Shown: piece after piece, positions 8,216-17,083 of the stretch
Layout of the letters: every line of letters starts with the position of its first letter
How positions within the stretch are numbered: the first letter of the stretch is position 1
Program-made: the position numbers and the translations under genes
DNA from: Paraburkholderia edwinii
GTDB taxonomy: Bacteria; Pseudomonadota; Gammaproteobacteria; Burkholderiales; Burkholderiaceae
Reading direction: 5' to 3'
DNA length: 64,000 nucleotides
Assembly: GCF_019428685.1 (NCBI RefSeq)
Contig: NZ_CP080095.1
Location: 1,736,001-1,800,000, forward strand
The notes under the pieces: model-generated
Told to the model about the DNA's origin: nothing
Seen by the model: only the letters and a program-made list of their open reading frames with translations
Database searches by the model: none

Positions 8216-8947
8216 TCAACGTGGCGGCAAGGAACGCGACGGGTCGATCGAGCGGCCGTCGTAACGAAGCTCGAAATGCAGCATCACGCGGTCATTGTCG
8301 GTGTCGCCCATTTCCGCGATCTTCTGGCCTTGCTGCACGGCCTGGCCTTCCTTCACGAGCAGCGCGCGATTGTGCGCGTACGCGGTCAGGTAGTCGGCGT
8401 TGTGCTTGATGATCAGCAGATTGCCGTAGCCGCGCAGACCGTTGCCCGCATACACGACGGTGCCCGACGCCGCCGCGACGACCGGCGTACCGGCCGTGTC
8501 CGCGATATCGATCCCCTTCGAGTTCTTGCCGTCGAAGCGGCGGACCACCGTGCCGGCCGCAGGCCACACGAGCGAGATCGGCGGCGCGTTCGCGACATTC
8601 ACCGGCGCCTCGGCTGGCGCGCTGTTCGGCGCGGCAGCGGCGCCGCTTCGACTGCGCGCGCTCGCGGTCGACGTAGTGGCCGACGTCGCAGCCGACGCGG
8701 TGCCGGCGGGCGGCGCGACGCGCAGCACCTGACCCACTTCGATCGAATCCGGATTCGGCAGATTGTTCCAGCGCACGATGCTCGACACGGCTTGCCGATT
8801 ATCGCGCGCGATCTTCGTCAATGTGTCGCCCCGTTCGACGCGGTAAAACCCCGGCCCCACCGGAGCGGAGCCACATGCGGCCAGCACTGCGACTACCGCC
8901 GCGACCAAAGGTGCGCAGGCGAGTCGTCTCATTTTTGTTGTCAACAT
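8216..8947 (-). CDS. LysM and M23 peptidase lipoprotein (NlpD/EnvC type)
   Basis: An outer-membrane-type lipoprotein with a signal ending LAAC. A LysM peptidoglycan-binding motif follows (YRVERGDTLTKIARDN, then LRVAPP), then an Ala/Ser-rich linker, then an M23 fold (GTPVVAAASGTVVYAGNG, NADYLTAYAHNR, MLHFELRYDG). The zinc-ligand set of active M23 enzymes (HxxxD and HxH) is degenerate: GKNSKGIDIA lacks the His. It is therefore probably an NlpD-like activator of amidases rather than a peptidase. The ATG at 8947, with GAGG just upstream, is preferred to the TTG further out. The usual nlpD neighbours (rpoS, surE, pcm) are absent, so this is likely a paralogue. Confidence 0.85.
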   Translation of the reverse strand: MLTTKMRRLACAPLVAAVVAVLAACGSAPVGPGFYRVERGDTLTKIARDNRQAVSSIVRWNNLPNPDSIEVGQVLRVAPPAGTASAATSATTSTASARSRSGAAAAPNSAPAEAPVNVANAPPISLVWPAAGTVVRRFDGKNSKGIDIADTAGTPVVAAASGTVVYAGNGLRGYGNLLIIKHNADYLTAYAHNRALLVKEGQAVQQGQKIAEMGDTDNDRVMLHFELRYDGRSIDPSRSLPPR

Positions 8948-9164
8948 TGGACCTCGCAAAACCGCCGCCGCGCGGTGGCCGACGATGCCGGCTTACGTCG
9001 ATGCCGGAATGGTTGGCGCGCTTATGTCGTACGAACACGCGGCAAAAAGAAAACGCTCGATTCTAACGGTTTTGCACCGCAGCACAGAAAAATCGGCGCC
9101 GCGCGGCGGTTTCATCCGTCGCGCGCATGCGCCCGGTTCGCGGCAGTTCGCTTCAGTGCGGTTG

Positions 9165-9219
9165 GTGCGCTTAGTGCGCTTAGTGCGCTTAGTGCGCTTA
9201 GTGCGCTTGGGTGCGCTTA
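9165..9219. repeat. 9-bp tandem repeat (GTGCGCTTA)
   Basis: Four perfect copies of GTGCGCTTA run from 9165 to 9200, followed by two variant copies. The array sits in the roughly 310-base gap between the start of the LysM lipoprotein gene and the end of the aldose epimerase gene. Nothing else is recognisable in that gap. Confidence 0.9.
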
Positions 9220-9261
9220 ACGCGGTTCAGTTCAGTGAATACTGCGGAGTCGTCACCGCGA

Positions 9262-10170
9262 TTACGGTAACGCGCCAACCGAGATTCGCAGCGCCGCGGT
9301 TTCCGCTTCGCCCGGTTCGAGCCAGCGCAAACCTTCTTCGTTGTGAATCGCATCGGGCAGGCCGAGCCACGGCTCGACGCAATAGAAGTCCGACTCCGGC
9401 TTTTCGGTCCACGTGGTGACGGCGAACCAGGGCACCGAACCCGGACGCTGCAGATCGATCGTGATGCTGCGATTCAATCCGAGCTGAACCAGACGCACCG
9501 GATGCGCGGCCGCGCCCTTCAGACAGTGGAAGCGATCGAGGATACGGTCTTCGTCGAGCCGGTAGCTCGGCTCGCCGGGCTCGGGCGCCGCGAGCGAGCC
9601 GTCCGGCAACTGATAGCGCGTTTCGGTGCACGGCAGTTCGAGCACCGTCTCATTGCGCTGCGTATGCGGTAGCGCGAAGTAGAAGTGATGGCCGGCGTAG
9701 TACGGCAGGGCGGTGTCGCCGGTGTTCGACGTGGTCAGCTCGACGTCGAGCGTGTGCGTATCGACGAGCCGGTACGTCGCGTCGAAGCGGAAGCCGAACG
9801 GGTAGCCGGTGCGCGTTGCTTCGCTATCGGTAAGCGTCATGCGCACGGTTGCGCGCGCTTCGTCGAGCGCCGCGTCGAACGCCATATCGCGCGCGAAGCC
9901 GTGCATCGGCAACGCGCGCACCGTGCCTTGCCGGTCGCGCCATTCGCCGATGCGCCCGTCGACGAAATGACGGCCGAGGAACGGAAACAGCAACGGGTTG
10001 CCGCCGCGGATTTTCGCGGGATGGCTCCAGTCCGCATGGTCGGGCCAGAAAATGACGGGGCTGCCGTCGATCTCCCAAGACAGCAGCCGGCCGCCGGCTT
10101 GTGGCGCAAAGCGCAGCCGCGACGGGCCTTGTGCGATCTCGAGGATGTCCTGTTGCTGGAATTGAGGCAT
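9262..10170 (-). CDS. Aldose 1-epimerase family protein
   Basis: A 302-residue galactose-mutarotase-like beta-sandwich protein. The landmarks are RGGNPLLFPFLGR near the N terminus, the catalytic-type His in PMHGFAR, the second His motif in YYAGHHFYF and the acidic EPW near the C terminus. It probably interconverts anomers of a hexose or hexose-6-phosphate; specificity cannot be read from sequence. The ATG at 10170 gives the family length; the frame extends upstream only through a TTG. The gene is alone on its strand. Confidence 0.85.
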   Translation of the reverse strand: MPQFQQQDILEIAQGPSRLRFAPQAGGRLLSWEIDGSPVIFWPDHADWSHPAKIRGGNPLLFPFLGRHFVDGRIGEWRDRQGTVRALPMHGFARDMAFDAALDEARATVRMTLTDSEATRTGYPFGFRFDATYRLVDTHTLDVELTTSNTGDTALPYYAGHHFYFALPHTQRNETVLELPCTETRYQLPDGSLAAPEPGEPSYRLDEDRILDRFHCLKGAAAHPVRLVQLGLNRSITIDLQRPGSVPWFAVTTWTEKPESDFYCVEPWLGLPDAIHNEEGLRWLEPGEAETAALRISVGALP

Positions 10171-10457
10171 GGTCGGTGCGATGTCAAAGCGGTTGATCAA
10201 ACGTCAAGCGTAGCTCAGCAAGCGACACTCCGTGCGGCTCACGCGCTGTGCGCGATGCCGCCGCGTTGCCGGCTGTCCGCCGCTCGGGGTGTCCGGGGGT
10301 GCGGCTGGTTGCCGCTGATTGTGCGCCGCTTTGCGCTACGGGGAAACCCTTTGTCGGGAAATTGCGAGTGTCGTCGAACAGTCGCACGCATCGATAATCT
10401 GTACGAAGGCCCGGTTAACCTGATCCGGAGATCGGGCTCATCGTTTTCGGAGGCGCT

Positions 10458-10544
10458 ATGGATCTCGCAATGGCAATGGGCGTGGCACTGCTCGGGATGT
10501 TCGCGGGCAGTACGATTTATTTTTTCCACAAAGTGACACGCTAA
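10458..10544 (+). CDS. 28-residue single-helix membrane peptide
   Basis: The frame starts MDLAMAMGVALLGMFAGSTI and continues YFFHKVTR, giving one transmembrane helix with a positively charged end. CGGAGG lies 5 bases before the ATG, and a strong terminator follows 65 bases after the stop. That is the architecture of a self-contained small-protein gene. I do not recognise the family. Confidence 0.55.
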   Translation: MDLAMAMGVALLGMFAGSTIYFFHKVTR

Positions 10545-10608
10545 AACGGGGCGTCGAGATCCGCGAAGCCGGACGCGTTGCGTATCCGGTCTAGCGTCCT
10601 CTCTGTGC

Positions 10609-10636
10609 AGGCCCGCCTTGAACGGCGGGCCTTTTT
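10609..10636 (+). terminator. Rho-independent terminator after small-peptide gene
   Basis: The stem AGGCCCGCC (10609-10617) pairs with GGCGGGCCT (10624-10632) around a 6-base loop and runs into TTTTT. The remaining ~225 bases up to uppP hold nothing recognisable. Confidence 0.85.
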
Positions 10637-10861
10637 GCTTTCATGGTTGAAAGTTTGCGCGCGGCGCGAGCGGCCGGGCCGTTGGTCGCAATTAAAAAAC
10701 TGCGTGAATCTGCGCCGCAGTGCGGAAAAAAATTGGTGAAAAAATCGCCGGGCGCTTGGCGGGTACGCATCGTCCAGGCATAATCGACGCGCCTCCAGAT
10801 CGCCGGAAATCTACGCCCGGCGCGCTGTCTCCCAATCTCTTTCTTCCGTGAGGGCCGTCGC

Positions 10862-11695
10862 GTGAGCCTGTCGTTTCTGATTTTTCTGAGCGTGCTGCAG
10901 GGCGTCACCGAACTCTTTCCAGTTAGCAGCCTTGGTCATACGCTGCTCGTGCCCGCGTTGTTCGGTATGCACATCGACAAGCACGCGCCGCAATTGCTGC
11001 CGTTCCTCGTCGCGCTGCATCTGGGCACCGCGTTTGCATTGCTCTGGTATTTCCGCGCGCGCTGGATCGCGCTGATCGGCGGCTTCTTCGCGTCGCTAGG
11101 CGGACGGCGCAACGAAGACGGCCACATGATGTGGGCGCTGATTATCGGCACGATTCCGGCCGGCATCGTCGGCCTGTTGCTCGAGAAGCGTCTCGAACGT
11201 GTGTTCCACGACTTGCGTATCGTGGCGATCGCGTTGATCGTCAATGGCATCCTGCTGTGGCTCGGTGATCGTCTGCAGCGCTCGCGCGCGCATCGTCCCC
11301 CGGAGAAACTCACGTTCAAGCAGGCGTTTTTCGTCGGCCTCGCACAGGTCGGCGCGCTGATCCCGGGCTTCTCGCGCAGCGGCCTCACGATGATCGCGGG
11401 CAATGCGGCGGGGCTCACATCGGAGAAGGCCGCCGAATTCGCGTTTCTGCTCGGCACGCCGATTATCTTCGCCGCGGGTCTGCTCGAAGTGCCGAAGCTC
11501 TTCCATGCGCCGGAGCAGCTTGGCGACGCGGTGCTCGGCGGCGTGCTGACCGCAATTGCGGCTTATCTGAGCGTGCGCTTTCTGATGCGTTATTTCGAAG
11601 GGCGTGGGCGGCTGGCGTCGTTTGGCGTGTACTGCGTGATCGCGGGTCTCGTTTGTCTCGGCTGGTTCATCACGCATCCGCAGCCGGTGGTTTGA
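10862..11695 (+). CDS. uppP: Undecaprenyl-diphosphatase UppP (BacA)
   Basis: An inner-membrane phosphatase that converts undecaprenyl diphosphate to the monophosphate, recycling the lipid carrier for peptidoglycan and other surface polymers. Overproduction gives bacitracin resistance. The two family motifs are intact: [14 protein letters not shown] near residue 12 and [14 protein letters not shown] near residue 170. The 277-residue, multi-helix protein has normal length. The start is GTG behind GAGGG. It forms a single-gene unit. Confidence 0.93.
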   Translation: MSLSFLIFLSVLQGVTELFPVSSLGHTLLVPALFGMHIDKHAPQLLPFLVALHLGTAFALLWYFRARWIALIGGFFASLGGRRNEDGHMMWALIIGTIPAGIVGLLLEKRLERVFHDLRIVAIALIVNGILLWLGDRLQRSRAHRPPEKLTFKQAFFVGLAQVGALIPGFSRSGLTMIAGNAAGLTSEKAAEFAFLLGTPIIFAAGLLEVPKLFHAPEQLGDAVLGGVLTAIAAYLSVRFLMRYFEGRGRLASFGVYCVIAGLVCLGWFITHPQPVV

Positions 11696-11773
11696 CGCGG
11701 TGGTGCGACTGGCTGGCGGCGCTCTGTAGCGCGCCGCGCACACCGCCAGCGCCTCGCGCTCGGGTAGAATGCC

Positions 11774-11796
11774 GGCTCGCCCGCAATGGGCGAGCC
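11774..11796. other. Hairpin downstream of uppP
   Basis: A perfect 9-bp stem (GGCTCGCCC, 11774-11782, with its complement at 11788-11796) closes a 5-base loop, 80 bases after uppP. There is no T-run, so it is not a standard terminator. A second, 8-bp hairpin (11871-11878 with 11893-11900) lies immediately before the tRNA-Arg. Their roles are unknown. Confidence 0.5.
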
Positions 11797-11907
11797 CGAG
11801 GCGGCGATGATTGGTTCGTGGGGTGAATTCGCGGAGAATTCCTCCCGCCGCGTTCGGTCACAGGTGAAATGAGCGGTGCATTGGTGTAGCATCACCGCTC
11901 TTTCGTG

Positions 11908-11984
11908 GCGGCAGTAGCTCAGCTGGATAGAGCATCGGCCTTCTAAGCCGAGGGGCGGGGGTTCGAGTCCCTCCTGCCGCGCCA
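11908..11984 (+). tRNA. tRNA-Arg (UCU anticodon)
   Basis: The cloverleaf is complete: acceptor GCGGCAG pairs with CTGCCGC, the anticodon loop is CTTCTAA with anticodon TCT, the T-loop is GTTCGAGTC, and CCA is encoded. The length is 77 bases. Confidence 0.96.
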
Positions 11985-12001
11985 ATCGCTTTTCATCCGC
12001 C

Positions 12002-12781
12002 TTATTCATCCTCGCTTTTCATCCACCCGAGCCCCGCTTCCGTCGCACCCGCCGGGAAGTACTCGGCGCCGATCCATCCTGTCCAGCCAGCTTTCTGCAG
12101 CGCTTCGAACACCTTCGCAAAGTTGATCTCGCCGGTGCCGGGTTCATGCCGCCCCGGCACATCCGCGATCTGCACGTGCGCCGCATACGGCAGGCTCGTC
12201 AACATCCGTTCGATCAGATTTCCCTCACCACGCTGCACATGAAACAGATCGAGCATGATTTTCAGGTTCGGACGTTTCAGCGTATCGATCAGCGCAATCG
12301 CCTGCTGCTGTCTCGTCAGAAGGTACGCGGGGCGGTCGACGGCATTGAGCGGCTCGATCATTACCGTCAGCGCATATTGCGCGGCGATCCGACAGGCTTC
12401 GTCGATATTCGCCTGATAGGTGTCCCATGCCACTGCGTGCGACGCCGATGCGTCGATCATGCCCGCCATCACATGAACATTCGGACACCCGATCACCTGC
12501 GCGTACTCGAACGCTTCGTGCAGCGATTCGATAAACGCACCGCGCCGGCCCGGATCGGCGGCAAGCCCCCAGTCGCCTGCATTCACATTGCCTGCCTCGG
12601 TGTTGATGCCGATCATGGGCACGCCGTGCTCGCGCAGCGTGTCGCGCAATTGGGCGGGCGGAACGTTATACGGGAACCACATTTCGACGGCGCTAAAGCC
12701 GGCCGTGCGCGCGGCGGCGATCCGGTCGGCAAGTGGGCGATCCTGGAACAGCGTCGACAGATTGGCGGAGAACTTGAACAT
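12002..12781 (-). CDS. hyi: Hydroxypyruvate isomerase family protein
   Basis: A 259-residue TIM-barrel enzyme of the xylose-isomerase-like superfamily that I recognise as Hyi type (MFKFSANLSTLFQD, GINTEAGNVNAGDWG, MIEPLNAVDRPAYLL, IGAEYFP). The reaction would be hydroxypyruvate to tartronate semialdehyde, in glyoxylate or allantoin-linked metabolism. The metal ligands are the Glu, Asp, His and Glu in IEPLN, MLDLFHVQ and GAEY. The start at 12781 gives the usual family length. A start at 12820 would overlap the upstream hydrolase gene by 8 bases and imply translational coupling; neither start has a strong Shine-Dalgarno. The usual partners gcl and glxR are not in the window. Confidence 0.85.
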   Translation of the reverse strand: MFKFSANLSTLFQDRPLADRIAAARTAGFSAVEMWFPYNVPPAQLRDTLREHGVPMIGINTEAGNVNAGDWGLAADPGRRGAFIESLHEAFEYAQVIGCPNVHVMAGMIDASASHAVAWDTYQANIDEACRIAAQYALTVMIEPLNAVDRPAYLLTRQQQAIALIDTLKRPNLKIMLDLFHVQRGEGNLIERMLTSLPYAAHVQIADVPGRHEPGTGEINFAKVFEALQKAGWTGWIGAEYFPAGATEAGLGWMKSEDE

Positions 12782-12812
12782 ATTCGGAAGAGGCGTATTG
12801 CGGTGACGGAGT

Positions 12813-13712
12813 TCAGACATCCAGAAACTTGAGGATTTCGGACGCGACGGCTTGCGGCGCCTCACGCTGGGGAAAATGGCCGACGCCGTCGAGCACGACG
12901 CGTTCGTAGCGGCCGGTGAAGAACCGCTCGCGGCCGGCCGACGACGCGGGATCATTGCACAGATCGGCGCCGCCGTGCAGCACCAGCGTCGGCACGGCGA
13001 GCACCGGCGCGGGCTTGAGCTGCGCTTCGTCCGCGGCATACGCGGGGTCGCCTTCAACGAAGGCCCAGCGATGGCGGTACGAATGCACGACCACTTGCGC
13101 CCAGTCCGGGCCGTCGAATGCGCGACACGCTTCATCGAAGACGTCTTCGGTGTACCAGCCGGCCGGCGACCACGTGTCCCACATCAGCCGCGTGAACGCG
13201 CGCCGGTCACGCTCGACCGCATCCTGTCCGCGTGGCGTCGCCATAAACCAGTGGTACCAGTAGTTGCGCACCTGCTGCAGCGGAATGATTTGCGCCGGAT
13301 CGTTGGTGCCGTAACCGACCGACAGCATCACGAGATGCGACGCCGCGCTCCGGTCGAGTCCGCACGCATTGCCCACCGCGCGAGCACCCCAGTCGTGTCC
13401 AATCAGCACAGGTTGCGAAAGCTGCAACGCGCCGCAGAAATCGAGCAGATCGCGGCCAAGTGCGGCGAGCTGGCCGCTGCGCGGCGTCGACGCATCGCGA
13501 AAGCGTGTGGGCGCAAAGCCGCGCAGCGCGGGCGCGAGCACGCGATAACCCGCTGCGGCAAGCGCCGGCGCAACGCCGGACCAGCATTGCGGGCTATCGG
13601 GCCAGCCGTGCATCAGCACCGCCGTGCGTTCGCCTTGCGGATTCCATTCGAGGTAAGCGATGTCGAGCGACGGTGTGCTCGCAAACTGGTAGTCGGTTCG
13701 GTGATCAGTCAT
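12813..13712 (-). CDS. Alpha/beta hydrolase, epoxide hydrolase/haloalkane dehalogenase type
   Basis: A 299-residue alpha/beta-hydrolase. The nucleophile elbow is GHDWGA, with Asp rather than Ser. The oxyanion motif is HGWPDSPQCW, and the base is the His in GVGHFPQRE. This pattern fits epoxide hydrolases and dehalogenases, which form an alkyl-enzyme ester. A good GGGAG ribosome binding site precedes the ATG. It is directly upstream of, and slightly overlaps, the possible hyi start, so the two are probably one operon divergent from the LysR gene at 13802. The substrate is unknown. Confidence 0.85.
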   Translation of the reverse strand: MTDHRTDYQFASTPSLDIAYLEWNPQGERTAVLMHGWPDSPQCWSGVAPALAAAGYRVLAPALRGFAPTRFRDASTPRSGQLAALGRDLLDFCGALQLSQPVLIGHDWGARAVGNACGLDRSAASHLVMLSVGYGTNDPAQIIPLQQVRNYWYHWFMATPRGQDAVERDRRAFTRLMWDTWSPAGWYTEDVFDEACRAFDGPDWAQVVVHSYRHRWAFVEGDPAYAADEAQLKPAPVLAVPTLVLHGGADLCNDPASSAGRERFFTGRYERVVLDGVGHFPQREAPQAVASEILKFLDV

Positions 13713-13766
13713 TGCGCGCTCCCAGGGGCAGTTGTTCCTCTCATCGTAGATCAGAGATAAAATTCA

Positions 13767-13779
13767 ATTCGTGATGAAT
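13767..13779. promoter_or_regulatory. Candidate LysR-type operator
   Basis: The inverted repeat ATTC-GTGAT-GAAT lies in the 89-base AT-rich gap between the divergent hydrolase-hyi operon and the LysR gene. The position and form fit a LysR-family binding site, but it is short. Confidence 0.4.
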
Positions 13780-13801
13780 ATGTAGATATTATTCGCAAAT
13801 T

Positions 13802-14749
13802 ATGCAGAAAGCCCCAGCTATCGAGTCTGTCGAATCCACCGAAACCGGCCCGGCCGCTGCGTCGGCATCGCTCGACATCGTGCTGTTGCGCACGTTCCTG
13901 CAAGTCGTCGACGCCGGTGGGTTCGCGCTTGCCGGCGAGCAGCTCGCGCTCACGCCGTCGGCGGTGAGCGGTCATATCAGGCGGCTCGAGGAAAGCGCCG
14001 GCGCCAGGCTGCTGGCGCGCACCACGCGGCGTCTCGAGCTCACCCCGGCGGGCGAGACGCTGTACATCTACGCACGCAATATCGTCGATCTCGAGCGCGA
14101 AGCACGGGCCAGGCTGCATGGCCACGCGATGCACGGCCGGCTGCGCGTCGGCGCGTCCGAAGATTTCGCCGGCACCTGGCTGCCTCGCGTGCTGCAGACA
14201 TTTCGCCGCTGGCATCCGGACGCGGCAATCGAACTGAAGGTCGGCATCACGGCTGATCTATTGCGTCAGCAGGGGCGCGGCAAACTCGATGTCGTGTTCG
14301 GCAAGCAATGCGCGCGCATCAGCGATGACATCGGCGACGAAGGCGAGTTGTTGTGGGAAGAGCCGTTGGTCTGGGCCTACTCGGCCGTATCGGCGCTCGA
14401 GGCCGATGCACCGGTGCCGCTGGCGGTGTTTCCGGACCCGTGCGTGTATCGCGAGTCGGCGCTTGCCGCGCTCGCCGCGAGTGGACGACCGTGGCGTATC
14501 GCCTTCGAGAGCGGCAGCATGGCCGGCTGCGTCGCCGCGGCGCTGGCCGGCTTCGCGGTCGCGCCGATTGCGCGCAGCCAGTTGCGCGACGGTCTGCGGG
14601 AACTGGGTGTGGCGGACGGGTTGCCCGAGTTGCCGGATGCGCAGTTCTACGCGTTTGCGCGCAAGGTCGCGCCCGCGGTCACCGCACTCGTCGAGGCCGT
14701 GCGCGAGCTTGGCGCGCGAAACCGCTTTGCGAGCGTCGCGTTGCGATGA
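13802..14749 (+). CDS. LysR family transcriptional regulator
   Basis: A 315-residue protein with a winged helix-turn-helix at about residues 27-86 (LRTFLQVVDAGGFALAGEQL, then TPSAVSGHIRRLEE) and a C-terminal periplasmic-binding-like effector domain. It has an extra ~25-residue N-terminal tail. It is transcribed divergently from the alpha/beta hydrolase and hyi genes and probably controls them; the ligand is unknown. Confidence 0.9.
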   Translation: MQKAPAIESVESTETGPAAASASLDIVLLRTFLQVVDAGGFALAGEQLALTPSAVSGHIRRLEESAGARLLARTTRRLELTPAGETLYIYARNIVDLEREARARLHGHAMHGRLRVGASEDFAGTWLPRVLQTFRRWHPDAAIELKVGITADLLRQQGRGKLDVVFGKQCARISDDIGDEGELLWEEPLVWAYSAVSALEADAPVPLAVFPDPCVYRESALAALAASGRPWRIAFESGSMAGCVAAALAGFAVAPIARSQLRDGLRELGVADGLPELPDAQFYAFARKVAPAVTALVEAVRELGARNRFASVALR

Positions 14750-14804
14750 CGCGTCGGTCGCGCCGGTGGCGTTGCAGGCTTCGTTGGGCACAAAAAGCAA
14801 AAAA

Positions 14805-14828
14805 GGGCAGCCGAAGCTGCCCAAAAAA
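14805..14828 (-). terminator. Rho-independent terminator, minus strand
   Basis: GGGCAGC (14805-14811) pairs with GCTGCCC (14816-14822) around a 4-base loop. On the minus strand the stem is followed by TTTTTT, so it serves the acid phosphatase locus. The A/T tracts on both sides make it potentially bidirectional for the LysR gene. Confidence 0.8.
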
Positions 14829-14909
14829 CGCGCTTGCTGGTGGAACCCCCCTCCCGCAATGCGCTACTGCGTACCCTGACCTTGAAGGCGTGACAGGACT
14901 CGCGGCTAG

Positions 14910-15908
14910 TTACTTTTGCGTGTAATCGAGCGCGTTCGTCAGGTCGCCCATTGCCTGGCCGCCTGCGGCGACGAGCGCGTTATCGCGGTTCGTCAGGCCC
15001 GGCAGTTTCGGCAGCGAGAAGCGGCGCGTGATAAAGCGCAGGATCGACGTGGTGTCGTACTGCGTATGGTCGACGAAGCCCTTCTTCGCGAACGGCGACA
15101 CGATCAGCGCCGGAATGCGCGAACCCGGACCCCAGCGGTCGCCCTTCGGCGGCGCGACGTGATCCCAGAAGCCGCCGTTCTCGTCGTATGTGACGACCAC
15201 GACCATGTTCTTCCACTGCGGGCTCGCCTGCAGGTGCGCGATCACGTCGGCGATATGCTGGTCGCCCTGCTTGACATCGGTATAGCCCGGGTGCTCGTTC
15301 AGGTTGCCCTGCGGCTTGTAGAACGCGACTTGCGGCAGCGTGCCCGCGTCGATCGCCTTGATGAACTCGCTGCCGTTCAGGCCGCCGTCGAGCAAGTGCT
15401 GCGCGCGGTTCGGCGTGCCCGGTGCGAGGTCGGCGAAGTAGTTGAGCGGCTGGTGGTGCGTCTGGAAGTTCGGCGAACTGAGGTTCGGGCCGGCGATCAC
15501 GCCGCTCGTGCCGGTCTGCCGCGCCGTGAGCGCTGCGCCCCACGCACCGCTGTACCACGCCCACGTCACGTTGGCTGTGTTCAGCAGGTCGCCGATATGC
15601 TGCTGCGTCTGCGGCGGCAGCGTCGAGTTCACGCTCGGATCGGACAGGTTCTGGTCGCCGCCCGCCGGAGGCGCGTTGGTGCTCGGCTGATACGCCGGCT
15701 GCATCGTATTGACCGCGAAGAAGTCCGGCGTCAGCGCGAGATCCTTCGCGAACTTCGGCGGGCCGATCAATGCCGACGTGGGCGAATCGCTGGCGAGCGT
15801 CAGCGTGACGCCGTCTGCGTTGACCTGCGAGATGTTGTTGGCCGCCGGGCTCGTATTCGCGTTCGGATAGATCGGCGTGCATGCGCAAACGAGCCGGACG
15901 CGCAGCAT
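14910..15908 (-). pseudogene. 5'-truncated acid phosphatase (AcpA/phosphoesterase family)
   Basis: The frame encodes only the C-terminal ~320 residues of a burkholderial acid phosphatase of the phospholipase C/AcpA superfamily. The recognisable part begins at CACTPIYPNA (about 15887) and includes TPDFFAVNTMQP, QVAFYKPQGNLNEH, VVTYDENGGFWDHVAPP and DTTSILRFI to the normal end. From memory the family is about 530-560 residues, with a signal peptide and an N-terminal metal-binding half carrying a QENRSFD-type motif. That half is absent, and only 230 bases separate this remnant from the divergent gene at 16137, so the sequence has been deleted rather than frameshifted. An ATG at 15908 could still start a short product, but an active enzyme is unlikely. 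Confidence 0.75.
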
Positions 15909-16136
15909 TGAAAAAACGGCGTGCGCGGCCTGCGCGCATCGATGATGCCGCGCGCGGCCCGCTCGCGAATCGCGATTTCGCGAGCTTTGTGAGATCGGCG
16001 GCATCGCGTGCGTGCTATTCTTTTCAGGTCCAGATCGAAGACACGCCGCTTATCGGCCGGCTCCCACGGATGAGCCTCGACAGGCCCATCCGCCAAGGCT
16101 GGCCACGCCCCTGACCTTGCACGGAGATCCAGCAAA

Positions 16137-16565
16137 ATGCCGATACGAAACCGGACTTCGCTTCAACTGCGTCACTTCCGCCACCTGAGCCACCTGAGTC
16201 ACCTGACGATCGGCGCTGTGCTCGTCGCGGGCTCGCTTGCCGCGCACGCGGCGAACCTCGGCTTTCTGAACGACACGCCGATCAGCTATATGAAGCAGCG
16301 CGACATCGATTCGCTGCGCTCCGCCGCCTTCAGTGTGCTCGACAAGAAGCCGGACGGCGAATCGGCTACGTGGAACAACGAAGGCACCGGCAATGGCGTG
16401 AAGATCGACGCGCAACTCACGCCCGTCGATACCGCGAAAGACGGCGCCAACACGTGCCGCACGGTGCGCGTGGTGCTCAACGCGAAAGGGCAGTCGGTGA
16501 ATCTGGGGCCGCGCTTCTGCCGTCAGGGCAACAGCGGACGCTGGATTCTGCAGAAGAAGAATTGA
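16137..16565 (+). CDS. Exported protein with surface-antigen-like C-terminal domain
   Basis: A 142-residue protein with a signal peptide ending around HAANLG. The mature part (SAAFSVLDKKPDG, ATWNNEGTGNG, CRTVRVVLNAKG, PRFCRQGNSGRW) resembles the C-terminal 'surface antigen' module of RT0821/Lpp0805-type outer-membrane proteins, without the glycine-zipper part. Two cysteines may pair. The n-region of the signal contains a threefold 9-bp repeat that encodes HLSHLSHL. GGAG precedes the ATG. The stop overlaps the start of the Nudix gene, so the two are coupled. Confidence 0.7.
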   Translation: MPIRNRTSLQLRHFRHLSHLSHLTIGAVLVAGSLAAHAANLGFLNDTPISYMKQRDIDSLRSAAFSVLDKKPDGESATWNNEGTGNGVKIDAQLTPVDTAKDGANTCRTVRVVLNAKGQSVNLGPRFCRQGNSGRWILQKKN

Positions 16566-17011
16566 ACGAGCGCATCGTTTCATGCGGCGTCGTGCTGCTC
16601 ACGCCCGACGGTCGCGTGTTGCTCGCGCACGCGACCGGCACCAGTCATTGGGACATCCCGAAGGGGCACGGTGAGGCCGGTGAAGCGCCCGCCGTCACAG
16701 CATTGCGCGAACTCGTCGAGGAGACCAACATCACGCTCGGCGTCGAGCGGCTCAAGGATCTCGGCCGCTTCGTCTACCGGCGCGATAAAGATTTGCATCT
16801 GTTCGCCGCGCGGGCGCGCCCGAACGAACTCGATCTGACATCGTGCACATGCACGTCGCTGTTTCCGCGCCGCTCGGACGGCGTGATGATTCCGGAGATG
16901 GATGCGTACCGCTGGTGCCGCCCCGACGAAGTGGAGCGGTATGCAAGCCGCAGTCTGACGCGGCTGTTCCAAACGACCTTATCGCTGGCGGAACTGCATC
17001 AGACGCTTTGA
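16562..17011 (+). CDS. Nudix hydrolase
   Basis: A 149-residue single-domain Nudix pyrophosphohydrolase. The Nudix box is GHGEAGEAPAVTALRELVEE, giving the metal-binding REL-x-EE core. The HWDIPKGH lead-in fits the bis(5'-nucleosyl)-tetraphosphatase/MutT-like branch. The proposed start is the TTG at 16562, which overlaps the upstream stop as TTGA behind an AGAAG ribosome binding site; no in-frame ATG precedes the fold. The substrate is not predictable. The IS200/IS605 element follows directly. Confidence 0.82.
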   Translation: MNERIVSCGVVLLTPDGRVLLAHATGTSHWDIPKGHGEAGEAPAVTALRELVEETNITLGVERLKDLGRFVYRRDKDLHLFAARARPNELDLTSCTCTSLFPRRSDGVMIPEMDAYRWCRPDEVERYASRSLTRLFQTTLSLAELHQTL

Positions 17012-17083
17012 GCAAGTGCGCGGCAACCCTCTCCCTTCAGGGAGGAAGGATAGCGGGGACGCCAGCGGCGTCCTTCCAGGGCC

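Noticed and set aside
11871..11900. Terminator just upstream of tRNA-Arg
   Set aside because: The 8-bp stem has a 14-base loop and only three T residues, so it is too weak to call.
12821..13135. Longer form of hydroxypyruvate isomerase
   Set aside because: The extra residues overlap the upstream hydrolase gene in another frame and are Arg/Pro/Ser-rich shadow sequence.
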